Source: Pseudomonas putida (GTDB lineage Bacteria > Pseudomonadota > Gammaproteobacteria > Pseudomonadales > Pseudomonadaceae). Taken from it: a stretch of DNA of 64,000 nt. The position numbers were made by a program, and so were the translations under genes. The DNA lies in assembly GCF_016406145.1 (NCBI RefSeq), contig NZ_CP066306.1:3286001-3350000 (forward strand), written 5' to 3'. Below, in pieces: positions 8,631-18,546 of this stretch. The notes under the pieces were generated by a model. It saw nothing but the letters and a program-made list of their open reading frames with translations. It was not told where the DNA came from and did not search any database. Numbering within the stretch: position 1 is the stretch's first letter; every line of letters starts with the position of its first letter.

Positions 8631-9056
8631 TCAAGGACCGCACTGCGCTGACACCGGCCCCTTGAGCTCGACCTGATTGCCATCGGGGTCGTAGCAATAC
8701 AGTGACAGCCCCTCGCCCTCGGCACCATAGCGCGCTTGGGCAGGCTCCACTGCCACGCCGGCCGCTTGCAGGTAGGCGGTCAGCGCTTGTTCATCGAACG
8801 GCTCTATACGTAGGCAGAAGTGGTGAAGGTTACGCCCTTGAGCCCCGGGTGCAGCACCACCGGTGCGCCCGAGTGGGCCATCGAGAGTGACCAGATCGAT
8901 CATGGCCGTACCCGTTGCCAAATGGACCATCCCCAGGTCCTCGCGCTCCCTGCTGACCGTGCAGCCCAGCAGGTCACGGTAGAAGGCCACGCTACGCTGC
9001 AGGTCGCTGACGCGCAGCACCAGGTGGTCGATGTGCTTGATGGCGAAGGGTCTCAT
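8631..9056 (-). CDS. VOC superfamily protein
   Basis: 141 residues. MRPFAIKHIDHLVLRVSDLQRSVAFYRDLLGC is a classic VOC first unit with the metal-ligand His of HLVL. HHFCLRIEPFDEQAL starts the second unit, and LYCYDPDGNQVELKGP carries the final Glu ligand. The start has AAGGAGCGCCGGC in front. Related annotations range from glyoxalase to virulence-associated and fosfomycin-resistance-like proteins. The YDPDGNQVE ending is the generic dioxygenase/glyoxalase form, and no specific function can be assigned. Confidence 0.85.
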   Translation of the reverse strand: MRPFAIKHIDHLVLRVSDLQRSVAFYRDLLGCTVSREREDLGMVHLATGTAMIDLVTLDGPLGRTGGAAPGAQGRNLHHFCLRIEPFDEQALTAYLQAAGVAVEPAQARYGAEGEGLSLYCYDPDGNQVELKGPVSAQCGP

Positions 9057-9121
9057 GCCGGCGCTCCTTGAGGCGATTGCACAGAGGTCCCGGCCACCAT
9101 AGCCCAGCAGCGCATCCCCCG

Positions 9122-10048
9122 CTACTCGTTCACCAGGCGCTGAAGCAGGCCGGCATCATGGCGGGCCAGGGTACGTAGAATCTGCTCCACCACTGTTCGG
9201 TCCGGCGCTTCCAAGTGGAAGTGATGCCCACCGGGGTGCCATGACACCCTGGCATGGCTGGGCAATGCTGCCTCGCGCTGCTCGAAGGCACCGCCCACAA
9301 ATGCCCCCTGCCTGCCCAGCATCAGGTAAAGCGGGCAGCGAATTTCACTGAGAAGGTCGCACGCCTCGCGCTCAGTCAGTGGCATCGGTTCGGGCAACAC
9401 CAGCCGGGGGTCATGACGCCAGCAGTAGCCATCCGCCAACTGCAGCAGATCACGCATGGCAAGCAAGCGTGCGGCGTCGTCGGCAAGTTCGGCATCGAGT
9501 CGCTTGCGCCGCTGCTGCAGGGCAGTTTCCAGATTGTCGAAGCGGCTTGCGGCGCTGTCGGCAAAGCCGTGCAACTGGCTGCGTTGCACCATGCGCTTGA
9601 GCCGATAGGCACGGGCCAGGTGCTGCACGCGATCATCCTCGGCAACCGTGAACGGCGCCCCCATGCCGTCGAGGAAGGTCATGCTGGCGATGCCACTGGT
9701 CATGGCGGCCAGCAGCGAGGCAATGCCTGTACCCATACCGTGGGCAAGCACATGAAACCGCGCCAGTCCCAGGCTGTCGACCACCGCCAGCATATCCTCG
9801 GCATGCTCCCACAGGTAGTAGCCGCTGTCGTGGCGTCGGTGATCGGAGCGGCCGTGACCGACCAGGTCGGGGGCGATCACGAAGCAACCATCGAGCAACG
9901 GCCCCAGGCGCTCGAACGAGGCAGCATTGTCCAACCAGCCGTGCAACGCCAGCACCGGTATACCGTCTTCGGCTCCCCACGTGCGTACCGCTATCTCAAT
10001 ACCGTCGAGGTCAAGCAGGTGATCCTTGGGACTGCATAGCGAACGCAT
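9122..10048 (-). CDS. Alpha/beta-hydrolase fold protein with Gly in place of the nucleophile Ser
   Basis: 308 residues from ATG 10048 (AAGGAGAGTGCG upstream). The fold is clear: ALHGWLDNAASFERL (oxyanion region), APDLVGHGRSDH, then the nucleophile-elbow position reading VLAHGMGTGIASL. In active members this is GHSxG; here residue 104 is Gly (codon GGT), so the canonical serine is absent. The C-terminal histidine region WHPGGHHFHLEAP is kept. The protein is therefore either a non-hydrolytic family member or uses another chemistry. It is transcribed away from the giant LRR gene, with 184 nt between their starts. Confidence 0.8.
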   Translation of the reverse strand: MRSLCSPKDHLLDLDGIEIAVRTWGAEDGIPVLALHGWLDNAASFERLGPLLDGCFVIAPDLVGHGRSDHRRHDSGYYLWEHAEDMLAVVDSLGLARFHVLAHGMGTGIASLLAAMTSGIASMTFLDGMGAPFTVAEDDRVQHLARAYRLKRMVQRSQLHGFADSAASRFDNLETALQQRRKRLDAELADDAARLLAMRDLLQLADGYCWRHDPRLVLPEPMPLTEREACDLLSEIRCPLYLMLGRQGAFVGGAFEQREAALPSHARVSWHPGGHHFHLEAPDRTVVEQILRTLARHDAGLLQRLVNE

Positions 10049-10232
10049 CGCACTCTCCTTCGCTGAACACTGGCGCCATGCCTTCACCCCACCATCTCGC
10101 AGCGTGGCCTGCCCTGCTGGCCTCTTACCGACCCATGCATGCACGAGACCGACCCTTACGGGCAACTATCTACCGCACGCCCGCTTCGCCAGTGGTGTCG
10201 ACTACCGCCTCCACCCATACGAGGCTCATCCC

Positions 10233-13200
10233 ATGCAAAATGCGATTGCCCTGCACCAAGACCTGATCACCCAAGCCCTGCCCGAATGGGCCCGTACCCT
10301 GCATCCCACGCATGCCGGAGGCATCGTGCAACGCGCACGCGCGGCCTACGTGGATGAAGATGGCGCGCCCTACAGCTGGTATGCGACCGCGCAGCCAGAG
10401 CATCGTGAGCAGTTGCGCATGCTCATCGGGCGACGTGACAGCTGCGTTACCCAACTGAGCAACGCCCTTGTCGGTTTCAAGGACATCACCACGTTCTGCA
10501 GCCCTTTGCTGAGCAGCCGGCTGGGTCTGAAAGTGGCCGTGGACAAGGCCCAGTACAACTTCCAGCCTTTCGAGACGGTCATCAACTATGGACCGGGCGC
10601 CGGCAGCCCGGAAGTACCGCTGGGTGCGCCCCTGCAGGAAGAGACCTTTGTGACCCGCCCCGTAGGCCCTCGTCAGTCGCGCAGCTTGCTTGAAGCCGCC
10701 CTGCACAATTTCGAAGGCATCGAACAAGTCGGGCCTTACAGCGAGCTGACCTGCGCGCCGGGCGACGACACGCCCTTGGCCGGTTTGTCCATGGCGCAAT
10801 TCGTGCGGCATTGCCGCAAACTGGACCTTGGCCAGCAATATCAGGATCACCTGCAGGCCATCTATGAAGGCCCGCGCAAGGAGGAAATCAGTCAGCTGTC
10901 GATGCGTGCCAGCCAAGAGGAACTGCGCGTGCAGGCGTACATCGCCTCGCTCAAAGGCCTGCTGAGCGCAAAAGGCCTTGCCGCGATCAACGACCTGTGC
11001 GACGGCGTACGTCAACCAGCTTACGACGGCCATCCCCTGCATAGCTGGCGTTTGCGCCTGTTCGACATCCCCTTGCACGAGATGCTGTTCATCGGTGCCG
11101 ATAGGGATGATGCAATCACCCCCTGCATCGTCCACCTCCCGGGCGACAAAGAACACCCTGTGCGCGAATACCCCTCCCGCCAGGCTGCTGCCAAGTATTT
11201 CCGAGAGCGGCTGCTGCACAGCACGTTCCGCGAAACCGTGATCGGGCTCGCCTACAGACGCGATCAGCCCATGCTGGCGGGCAAGCTATGGGACGCCCTG
11301 TTCGAGATCGATGAGCAAGGCAGACAACGGCCACGCAAGTCGCCGAACTTCCACATCTTGCCATCGCAGACAAGAAGTGAGTTGTGGCCAACCCTCTACC
11401 ACGCCCACCTCGCCCGCCTCAAGGCCGACGCCAGGGTCCTGGCTGTCCCAACAGCCGATGTCGACGCCGAGGCTTATCAGAAACACCTGCGGTACTGGCT
11501 GGATATGGGCATGAATGTGCTGAACATCGCCGCCTTCTTCGTGCCCGGCCTGAACGCGGTAATGACCGGCGTTTTCGCTTACCAACTGATGGATTCGGTG
11601 TTTACCGGATTTGAGGCCTGGGAAGAAGGTGACACTGCACAAGCACTGGCCCAGGTTGAATCGTTGGTAATCAATGCTGCCGCGATCGCCGGTTTTGCCG
11701 GCGGAGCCAAGGTCATAACGGCGTCAGGTTTCGTCGACGCCATGCAAGCGGTATGGCATGAAGACCGCCTGCAACTGTGGCATCCGGACATGAGCCCCTA
11801 TGCCAGCCCGATTACCCTGCCAACAGAAGGCCTGCCCGATGAACTTGGGCATTACGAGCTCGAGGGCAAACGCTACCTCGTGCTGGAAGGCACGCCCTAT
11901 GAGACTTTCCAGGACCCTGACCAGCAATGGCGCATCCGCCACCCCAGCGACCCAGCAGCCTACGCGCCACTGTTACACCATCAGGGTGACGGGCGCTGGC
12001 TATTGGCCCATGAACAGCCTTTGCAGTGGGACGATACGCAATTGCTGCAGCGTCTTGGCCACTCAAGCCAGGGGCTGGACAGCAGCGAGCTGGTCACGGC
12101 GATGCGCAGTACCGGTACAGACGCCAGTGTGCTGCGCCGCATGCATGCCAAAGGGCTGCGCCCTCCGGCTCTGCTGGAGGACATGCTGCTGCGCATACGC
12201 CTGGACAACCAGGTGCAGAACCTGATCCACCGAGTGCGGCAAGGCCTTTCACTGGCTGCCTACAAGAACTACGCGCTGCCGGAACTGGTGCGTTTGCCAG
12301 GTTGGCCGCAGGATCACGTGCTCAAGGTATTCATCGGCCCCGAACCTTGGGGTGATGCGGTGCGGTATAGCGCCCTCGACACCCCTGGTCAGGTGGAAAT
12401 CAGCATGACCCGCTCGGATCTGGAGAATGGTCAATTGGGCCATGCAGTCGTAACGCAACTGGACGAGCGGCACGTGCGTGCCATGCTCGGCGACCTGCCT
12501 TCTGAGCTGTGGGCCTCGGCCCTGAACACCAGGCTGGGCGAACAGCTGCAAAGCCAGCGCGAGGCGATATACCACAGTATGCTGAGCAACCATGCCCAGC
12601 CTGCAAGTGACGCGACAGAGCCATTGCGCAGGCAGTTCCCCGGTGTACCACCTGGTGCCTTGGAAGAGGTCATCCAGGCGGCCAGCCATACCGAACGCGC
12701 ACGCCTGGCAACTGGACGTGTGCCGTTACGGATAGCCGAAGAAGCGCGCCAGTTGCAAGCCCGCACACGGCTGGACCGCGCCATCATGGGCCTTTACCGC
12801 CCGCATTTGGCCAATAGCGACAGCCAGCAACTGACCGAAGGCCTGCTGGGCCAGCATCCTCAGGCAAGCGCTGCGCAACTGCTTGAGGTTGCGCTCGCCG
12901 ACCGCGAAAACTGCGCCGCGCTGATTGGCCAGCAGCCCATCAAACCTGGCTATCGTTCACCTTTGCGCCTTGCCGCCGGCCGTATCGGCTACCCGCTCAG
13001 CGGCCGAGGTGCCGGGCGCGCAGCGCAACGCCTGGGCGCGCTCTTTCCTGAGCTCGACCACAGAGAGCTCAGCGCGCTGCAGTCAGAACTGGCACAGGCG
13101 GGCAACCTGGGAACGCAGATCAGCCGGCTGGAAGCCGAGCAACGCACCTTGCGCCAGGACCTGAACAGGTGGGTTGGCGGCGCGACTGAGCTGGACGAGC

Positions 13201-15110
13201 GCTTCGATCGCTCACACTTTGCCGAGCGGGTGCTGGCCGCCTGGGGCCGTGAAGGTGGCGCTGCCCGCGAGGCGCTGACGCTGGACCGCATGCAGTTGCG
13301 CAGGCTGCCAACGCTCACGGCACGCTTGCCGCATGTTCGCACCCTTACACTGGAAGGGCTCAGACTCGAGCGCCTCGAAGGAGACTTTCTGTCATGTTTT
13401 CCTGGCCTGCGCACACTGGAGGTAGCCGGCAACCCGGACATGGACGCCGAGGCCTTGTTCCAGGCACTGAAATCTGCACCTGGACTACATACGCTCAAAC
13501 TGAATGGAAATGCTTTACCGGCCCTTTCGCCACTGGCTCATGAGGCCCTGTCGGCCATGCCCGGCCTGCGCAACCTCAACCTGCGCAGAAACCGCCTGCA
13601 ACTGGACGCTGCCAGCCTCGCCTTGCTGGCTGGCCTACGGCTGGATGTACTCAACCTGGGCAGTAATGCCATTACCCTCGATCAAACCCTGGCCTCGGCC
13701 TTCCAGGCCATGATCCATCCCCAGCAACTCTTACTGGATTTCAATACACTGGGCCATGCCCCCGACGTCAGCTACATGGGTCGCCTGCGCACCCTGAACC
13801 TGAACAACAGCGACCTGCGGCAATGGCCCGAGGGGTTGACGCGGCTGATGAGCCAGCATCAGTACCAGCTGCGTCACCTGGACCTGTCATTCAACCGCAT
13901 TCGAACCCTGCCCAATCTTGCGGACATCCTGCGCACCCCGTTCGCCCGGGATGTCGCTGCGCGAGCGCCCGAGCGGCGCTGGCACCTAAACTACAACACG
14001 CTTGAAGCGCAAACCCGTGCGCAACTGCGTGCCAGCGGCGTCCAGGTCTTTGAACACGCACCCGATATGCCTGAATGGCAGACACTGTGGCGCAGTACCG
14101 CCTCCACCCACCAGGACCAACTCTGGTCCGATCTGTTCGACCAAGGGGAAAACGGTGAATTGCTTGGGGTACTCGAACGCCTGGTACAGTCAGCCGAGGC
14201 GCAGCATGAGCCAGATAACCTGGGCCGCAGAGTCTGGGCCCTGCTGGAGAAAGCCGGGCGCGACACGGCGCTGCGCGAACGCCTTGCCGACGTGGCGCAC
14301 GCGTATCCGCCAACCTGCGGTGACGCCGGTGCCGATGCCTTCAGTGCACTGGAGATCGAAGTGCTGGCACACGAGACAGCAGGCCATAGCGGTGAGCAGG
14401 CCACGACCCTGCTCACGCTATACCGCAAGCTTTATCGCCGGGACATCGTCAACGAACTGGCCGATCGCATCAGCCTGAGAAGAACATTACGCAAGCAGGC
14501 GCTGCAAGACGGTGTGTTCGATGCGGATCTGCCACAGTACGACTCACTGGATGATCCAGCCGCGTTTCCTGACGTCGACCTGGAAACCGGGCTGGTCGAC
14601 GATATCGAAGTCCGCCTTGCCTTGCGTCAGTCCCTTGCAACCCGGCTGGACTTCCCTGAACCCAGCCGCGGCATGCTCTACCGGGATACAGCCAGGATCA
14701 ACAGCACCATCATCGAGAAGGTACACAGCGCAGTGCTTGCCCGGGATGCCAGAGCCGACACACGGCAGGCATGGATACTTGGGCAGGCAGGCTGGGTGCA
14801 ATACCTCAAGCGTCACAATGCCGAAGCATTCAGCCTGCTCACCGATTTCTGGCGAGTGGGCCATGACTACCTGTTCCATTGCCTGGACGACAGCCATGAA
14901 CCCGTAGCCCGCCTGGACACCTCGGTGCTTGAAGCCCTGGGGCCTGTGCTGCCGCAGAACCCGCTGGACGAAAACGGACTGCTGCGGCGCGTGCCGCTCA
15001 ATGACGGCCAGTTCGACCAAGCCATGCGCGCCTTGAACGAGGAGCAGCAAAAGGTCGAGCACGGCCTGCTGCTCAGCCTCACCCGGCAGGCCGAAAAGCT
15101 CGCTGGCTAA
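10233..15110 (+). CDS. Giant leucine-rich-repeat protein with C-terminal NEL-type E3 ubiquitin ligase motif
   Basis: 1625 residues from ATG 10233 (GAGG upstream). Residues ~1-600 resemble the large N-terminal region of Pseudomonas dermonecrotic-toxin-like proteins, with hydrophobic stretches near 425-458 and 478-500 that may insert into membranes. There is no Sec signal. Leucine-rich repeats run from about 1027 to 1233 (LRTLEVAGNP, LHTLKLNGNALP, LRNLNLRRNRL, LDVLNLGSNAI, LRHLDLSFNRI). The C-terminal ~390 residues follow the NEL pattern, with Cys1362-Gly-Asp1364 (YPPTCGDAGAD..FSALEIEVL) matching the catalytic CxD motif. NEL ligases such as IpaH and SspH move ubiquitin inside eukaryotic cells, so a secreted host-directed effector is inferred. 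No chaperone or secretion gene is adjacent. Confidence 0.85.
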   Translation: MQNAIALHQDLITQALPEWARTLHPTHAGGIVQRARAAYVDEDGAPYSWYATAQPEHREQLRMLIGRRDSCVTQLSNALVGFKDITTFCSPLLSSRLGLKVAVDKAQYNFQPFETVINYGPGAGSPEVPLGAPLQEETFVTRPVGPRQSRSLLEAALHNFEGIEQVGPYSELTCAPGDDTPLAGLSMAQFVRHCRKLDLGQQYQDHLQAIYEGPRKEEISQLSMRASQEELRVQAYIASLKGLLSAKGLAAINDLCDGVRQPAYDGHPLHSWRLRLFDIPLHEMLFIGADRDDAITPCIVHLPGDKEHPVREYPSRQAAAKYFRERLLHSTFRETVIGLAYRRDQPMLAGKLWDALFEIDEQGRQRPRKSPNFHILPSQTRSELWPTLYHAHLARLKADARVLAVPTADVDAEAYQKHLRYWLDMGMNVLNIAAFFVPGLNAVMTGVFAYQLMDSVFTGFEAWEEGDTAQALAQVESLVINAAAIAGFAGGAKVITASGFVDAMQAVWHEDRLQLWHPDMSPYASPITLPTEGLPDELGHYELEGKRYLVLEGTPYETFQDPDQQWRIRHPSDPAAYAPLLHHQGDGRWLLAHEQPLQWDDTQLLQRLGHSSQGLDSSELVTAMRSTGTDASVLRRMHAKGLRPPALLEDMLLRIRLDNQVQNLIHRVRQGLSLAAYKNYALPELVRLPGWPQDHVLKVFIGPEPWGDAVRYSALDTPGQVEISMTRSDLENGQLGHAVVTQLDERHVRAMLGDLPSELWASALNTRLGEQLQSQREAIYHSMLSNHAQPASDATEPLRRQFPGVPPGALEEVIQAASHTERARLATGRVPLRIAEEARQLQARTRLDRAIMGLYRPHLANSDSQQLTEGLLGQHPQASAAQLLEVALADRENCAALIGQQPIKPGYRSPLRLAAGRIGYPLSGRGAGRAAQRLGALFPELDHRELSALQSELAQAGNLGTQISRLEAEQRTLRQDLNRWVGGATELDERFDRSHFAERVLAAWGREGGAAREALTLDRMQLRRLPTLTARLPHVRTLTLEGLRLERLEGDFLSCFPGLRTLEVAGNPDMDAEALFQALKSAPGLHTLKLNGNALPALSPLAHEALSAMPGLRNLNLRRNRLQLDAASLALLAGLRLDVLNLGSNAITLDQTLASAFQAMIHPQQLLLDFNTLGHAPDVSYMGRLRTLNLNNSDLRQWPEGLTRLMSQHQYQLRHLDLSFNRIRTLPNLADILRTPFARDVAARAPERRWHLNYNTLEAQTRAQLRASGVQVFEHAPDMPEWQTLWRSTASTHQDQLWSDLFDQGENGELLGVLERLVQSAEAQHEPDNLGRRVWALLEKAGRDTALRERLADVAHAYPPTCGDAGADAFSALEIEVLAHETAGHSGEQATTLLTLYRKLYRRDIVNELADRISLRRTLRKQALQDGVFDADLPQYDSLDDPAAFPDVDLETGLVDDIEVRLALRQSLATRLDFPEPSRGMLYRDTARINSTIIEKVHSAVLARDARADTRQAWILGQAGWVQYLKRHNAEAFSLLTDFWRVGHDYLFHCLDDSHEPVARLDTSVLEALGPVLPQNPLDENGLLRRVPLNDGQFDQAMRALNEEQQKVEHGLLLSLTRQAEKLAG

Positions 15111-15117
15111 GCCGTGA

Positions 15118-17622
15118 TCATTGGCCGCGCAGGTCTTCGAAGAAGGCTTGCCGGCCATCCACCTGGCTCGAAGCCCGTGGCGCCGCTGCCGCTTCACCGC
15201 TGGCCGCCTCGACATGCCAATAGCAGTGTCTGGCGGCGCGGGTGACCGCCACATAGGCCAAGCGCTGTACCTCTTCCTTCTGCGCTGTATCGAACGGTTG
15301 GGCATCACCGGCACGGCCAAGGCCGGCCTGGCGATACACCTGGTTCTTGTACGGCGAGCTGGTCAGGTACTGGCAGTCGCCGAGCATGAACACTGCATCG
15401 GCCTGCAGCCCCTTGGCGCTGTGGTAGGTCAGTTGGCGCAGACGCCTTTGATCGGGCGGCAATGCCGCTTCGCCTTGTAGCACGCAGGCCAGGTGCTCGC
15501 TCATCAAGGCTTTGTCGGCACCCTTGCGGTACAGCATCATCACCGATTCCCCACGCTGGTAATGCTCGATGAGCGTCTGGCCAAGCACCGCTTCGTCACG
15601 TTCGTACACCTTGACTGCCGACACCGGCAACTCGGCGGCGGGGCCCGCAGCTCTGGCCTTCTTGCCGGTGATGGATGGCGCTCCCTTGACCAGATGCTCG
15701 GCAGCATCGATGACCAGTTGCTGGCAACGGTAATTGTCGACCAGCATCACCCGAGTGTTGGCCGGCGACGGGAAGGTCTTGGTGAATTCCATGAAGTACT
15801 TTGGCGAACTGCCACGCCAGCCATAGATGGACTGCCAATCGTCACCCACACACAGCAGAGAAGAGTACTGGGCGGTGCGCCCCGTGTGAATGGCCGGTCC
15901 GCGGCGGCGGATTTCCGCGAGGCTGGCGCGCAGCCAGCTGACGATCTGCGGCGATACGTCCTGGAACTCGTCGATCATCAGATGCGCCAATGGCCTGAGC
16001 AAGGGGTCTGGCAGCAGTTTCAGGTTTTCCGGGTTGTTCTCACCGAACAAGGCGAACATGCGGTTGTAGCTCATCACCGGCGGCGACTGGTTGAGCAGGT
16101 GCGCCTCGAGGGCTTTCCAATACAGTGCCAGCGCCTCGAAGAACAATGCATCGCTGTCGCCGGACGGGAAACTCATCGCCGCCACCGCGCTGTTGACCTC
16201 AAGGCCCAGATTCTCGATGAAGTTGGCGGCACCGACGAAGGCATCGAGCAACGGTGCCGGGGCCAACTCGCCCTTGACCTTGTACTCGAACCCGGGGCCC
16301 GCGACCGCGTCACCTGCCAGCGAGGCGGCCAGGCGCCGGGCCATGGCATAGTTGTCCAACCAGATCAGCGGCCTGTCGCAGAACGCCTGCAGCAACGTGC
16401 GCTTGACCGCCCATTCGGCGCGCACCGCAAGCTTGGCCCCCGGGCGCTGGTACTGTGCGCTTTCCGACGGGTCGAAACCGAGCACCACCCAGGCATCCAG
16501 GCCTTCCAGACGGCCATGCACATGGAAGCGGCTGCCCCGGATGTCGACCGTTTCACGGCACGGCTCAATGCCCTTGATCGGCCACACGCCCGCCGCGAAC
16601 CACAAATCCTCGATCACGTCGCACAGCTCTTCGTCGCGCTGGGCAGCCAGTTGCGTCACCTGCACGCGCTTCTGCACGTCGGGGTGGTCCGGGTCCAGCG
16701 GTTTGAGCTGCAGGGCTTCACCTCGCAGGGTCGCGATGATTTCGGCAAAGCGCGGGTTTTCCGCGAGCAGGTCGCGATAGCAAAGATTGAGCTGCTGGCG
16801 CTGGGCGTCGTTCAGGCGCAGGTCAAACGGGTTGCTCTCGGCGTCCGCCTCACGCCCCTCTGGCATATCGTTGCCCAGGGTCTCGAATGCACGCACCTGG
16901 CCAAAGCCGGGCAGGCTGCGGACCAGCGGCAGGATGCGCGAGTGGAAGGTACGTACCAGCTCGCGGGCGCGCACCGGAGGCAGGTCGAGCTGCCACAGCG
17001 AGAACACCTGCACCAGGCGCTTGATGAAGTCCTTGCGTGACTCACGGGTGAAGGTCACCACCGTCATCGCGTCCAGTTCGTAGCCCAGGTAATGGCGCAG
17101 CAGCAGGATGCGCAGCACCAGCGAAGTGGACTTGCCAGCCCCGGCCCCGGCCACCACGCAGGTAGAGGGCGTGTCACTGAATATCAGCTTCCACTGGGCG
17201 GCACTGGGCTGCGCCTCGGCGGGCAGTCTTTGAGCTACATCAGCCTTGAAGCGCTTTTTCAGCTCAGTGGTCAGCGGCAGGCGCCAGTCGTCGAACAACA
17301 GGTCATCCCGGCCAGGTACGGCAGCGCTATCAGGGCGTGAATCGCGAATCACCAGTACCTGGCGACCTGCCTCGTAACCTTCCACCCGTCCACGCTCGAA
17401 ACCTTCGCGCATGCCATCAGCGTGGCCGCTGCGCTGGCCGATGGCATGGCCCAGGAACCAGGAGTCACGGTGTTGCGCCTGCAAGCGGCTCAGTCCACGG
17501 CCCAAAAGGCGTGCAGCCAGGCGGCGAAGCCAGGGCAATTGCGCGGGCGGGGTCAGTTCGGCAGGGGCCTGGGGTTGCTCGTGGGCCACGGTCACTCCGT
17601 TGAAAATCGAAACAGCGTGCAT
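15118..17622 (-). CDS. UvrD/Rep-like superfamily 1A DNA helicase
   Basis: 834 residues from ATG 17622; a GTG at 17589 has a better ribosome site (CGGAG) and could be the true start. Helicase motifs in order: Walker A VVAGAGAGKSTSLVL (~residue 155), motif Ia VVTFTRESRKDFIKRL, Walker B MIDEFQDVSPQ, motif III VGDDWQSIYGWRGSSP, motif IV region LVDNYRC, motif V TYHSAKGLQADAVFM and motif VI RLAYVAVTRAARH. A ~120-residue basic N-terminal extension precedes the ATPase, and no nuclease domain is seen. It probably unwinds DNA in repair or recombination. It stands alone, with its stop only 7 nt from the convergent LRR gene. Confidence 0.88.
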   Translation of the reverse strand: MHAVSIFNGVTVAHEQPQAPAELTPPAQLPWLRRLAARLLGRGLSRLQAQHRDSWFLGHAIGQRSGHADGMREGFERGRVEGYEAGRQVLVIRDSRPDSAAVPGRDDLLFDDWRLPLTTELKKRFKADVAQRLPAEAQPSAAQWKLIFSDTPSTCVVAGAGAGKSTSLVLRILLLRHYLGYELDAMTVVTFTRESRKDFIKRLVQVFSLWQLDLPPVRARELVRTFHSRILPLVRSLPGFGQVRAFETLGNDMPEGREADAESNPFDLRLNDAQRQQLNLCYRDLLAENPRFAEIIATLRGEALQLKPLDPDHPDVQKRVQVTQLAAQRDEELCDVIEDLWFAAGVWPIKGIEPCRETVDIRGSRFHVHGRLEGLDAWVVLGFDPSESAQYQRPGAKLAVRAEWAVKRTLLQAFCDRPLIWLDNYAMARRLAASLAGDAVAGPGFEYKVKGELAPAPLLDAFVGAANFIENLGLEVNSAVAAMSFPSGDSDALFFEALALYWKALEAHLLNQSPPVMSYNRMFALFGENNPENLKLLPDPLLRPLAHLMIDEFQDVSPQIVSWLRASLAEIRRRGPAIHTGRTAQYSSLLCVGDDWQSIYGWRGSSPKYFMEFTKTFPSPANTRVMLVDNYRCQQLVIDAAEHLVKGAPSITGKKARAAGPAAELPVSAVKVYERDEAVLGQTLIEHYQRGESVMMLYRKGADKALMSEHLACVLQGEAALPPDQRRLRQLTYHSAKGLQADAVFMLGDCQYLTSSPYKNQVYRQAGLGRAGDAQPFDTAQKEEVQRLAYVAVTRAARHCYWHVEAASGEAAAAPRASSQVDGRQAFFEDLRGQ

Positions 17623-17808
17623 GTTCGCCGCATCGGCAAAAAATCGCCAGCGAATGCTTGCAGATCAGTGGATTAGGCGATGAATCGCACAATTCACATC
17701 GCTGCAACCAATCTAATTAAACGATGGTAATTAGCCGATATTTACGCTTATTTTCGATCTTTCTTTGAAGCATCATGAGCCCATTCCACCCACTCAAGGA
17801 GCAAGATC

Positions 17809-18507
17809 ATGCTGCAACTGCGACCTTTCGAAGGCCTTGGCCACGCCAACCACGGCTGGCTCGATGCCCATCACCACTTCTCGTTTGCCGAATACCATGA
17901 CCCGGCGCGTATGCACTGGGGCAACCTGCGAGTATGGAACGATGACCTCATCGCCGCCGGCAGCGGGTTCCCACCGCATCCACACCGCGACATGGAAATC
18001 ATCACCTATGTGCGTGAAGGCGCCATCACCCACCAAGACAGCCTGGGCAACAAAGGCCGTACCGAAGCCGGCGATGTACAGGTCATGAGTGCCGGTACCG
18101 GCATCGTGCACAGCGAGTACAACCTGGAAGACGTCGATACTCGTATTTTCCAGATCTGGATCGTACCGGAGCGCGTCGGCGATGCGCCGTCGTGGGGTAC
18201 CCGACCGTTCCCCAAAGGCGAGCGCGGGGAAGGCTTCGTAACGCTGGCCAGCGGCCGGGCGGGCGATGATGAAAGCCTGCAGATCCGCACCGATGCGCGC
18301 CTGGTAGCGGCAACCCTGCGGGCAGGCGAAACGGCCGAGTACCGCTTTGATACAGGGCGCCGAGGCTATCTGGTGCCGGCCAAGGGCCTGGTTGAGGTCA
18401 ACGGGCTGCGGGCCAAGGGCCGCGATGGCGTGGCGATCGAGCAGGAAGACGTGCTGCGAGTGACCGCGATCGAAGACAGCGAGATCGTGCTGGTCGATGT
18501 GGCTTGA
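17809..18507 (+). CDS. Pirin family bicupin (YhhW/quercetinase-like)
   Basis: 232 residues. The metal-binding set of E. coli YhhW is conserved at the same numbers: His57 and His59 in FPPHPHRDME, His101 and Glu103 in GIVHSEYN. These bind Fe(II) or a similar metal in the N-terminal cupin. The C-terminal cupin is diverged (VPAKGLVEVNG). YhhW cleaves quercetin in vitro; the physiological substrate is unknown, and pirins also act as redox sensors. ATG 17809 has AAGGAGCAAGATC upstream. The 186-nt AT-rich gap before it separates it from the divergent helicase gene. Confidence 0.9.
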   Translation: MLQLRPFEGLGHANHGWLDAHHHFSFAEYHDPARMHWGNLRVWNDDLIAAGSGFPPHPHRDMEIITYVREGAITHQDSLGNKGRTEAGDVQVMSAGTGIVHSEYNLEDVDTRIFQIWIVPERVGDAPSWGTRPFPKGERGEGFVTLASGRAGDDESLQIRTDARLVAATLRAGETAEYRFDTGRRGYLVPAKGLVEVNGLRAKGRDGVAIEQEDVLRVTAIEDSEIVLVDVA

Positions 18508-18509
18508 AC

Positions 18510-18536
18510 AAGCAGGGCCGCGCTGCGGCCCTGCTT
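18510..18536. terminator. Strong 12-bp hairpin between convergent genes
   Basis: AAGCAGGGCCGC, loop GCT, GCGGCCCTGCTT, immediately after the pirin stop. It faces the end of pgm and is suited to ending both transcripts. Confidence 0.75.
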
Positions 18537-18546
18537 CACGGGTCAA

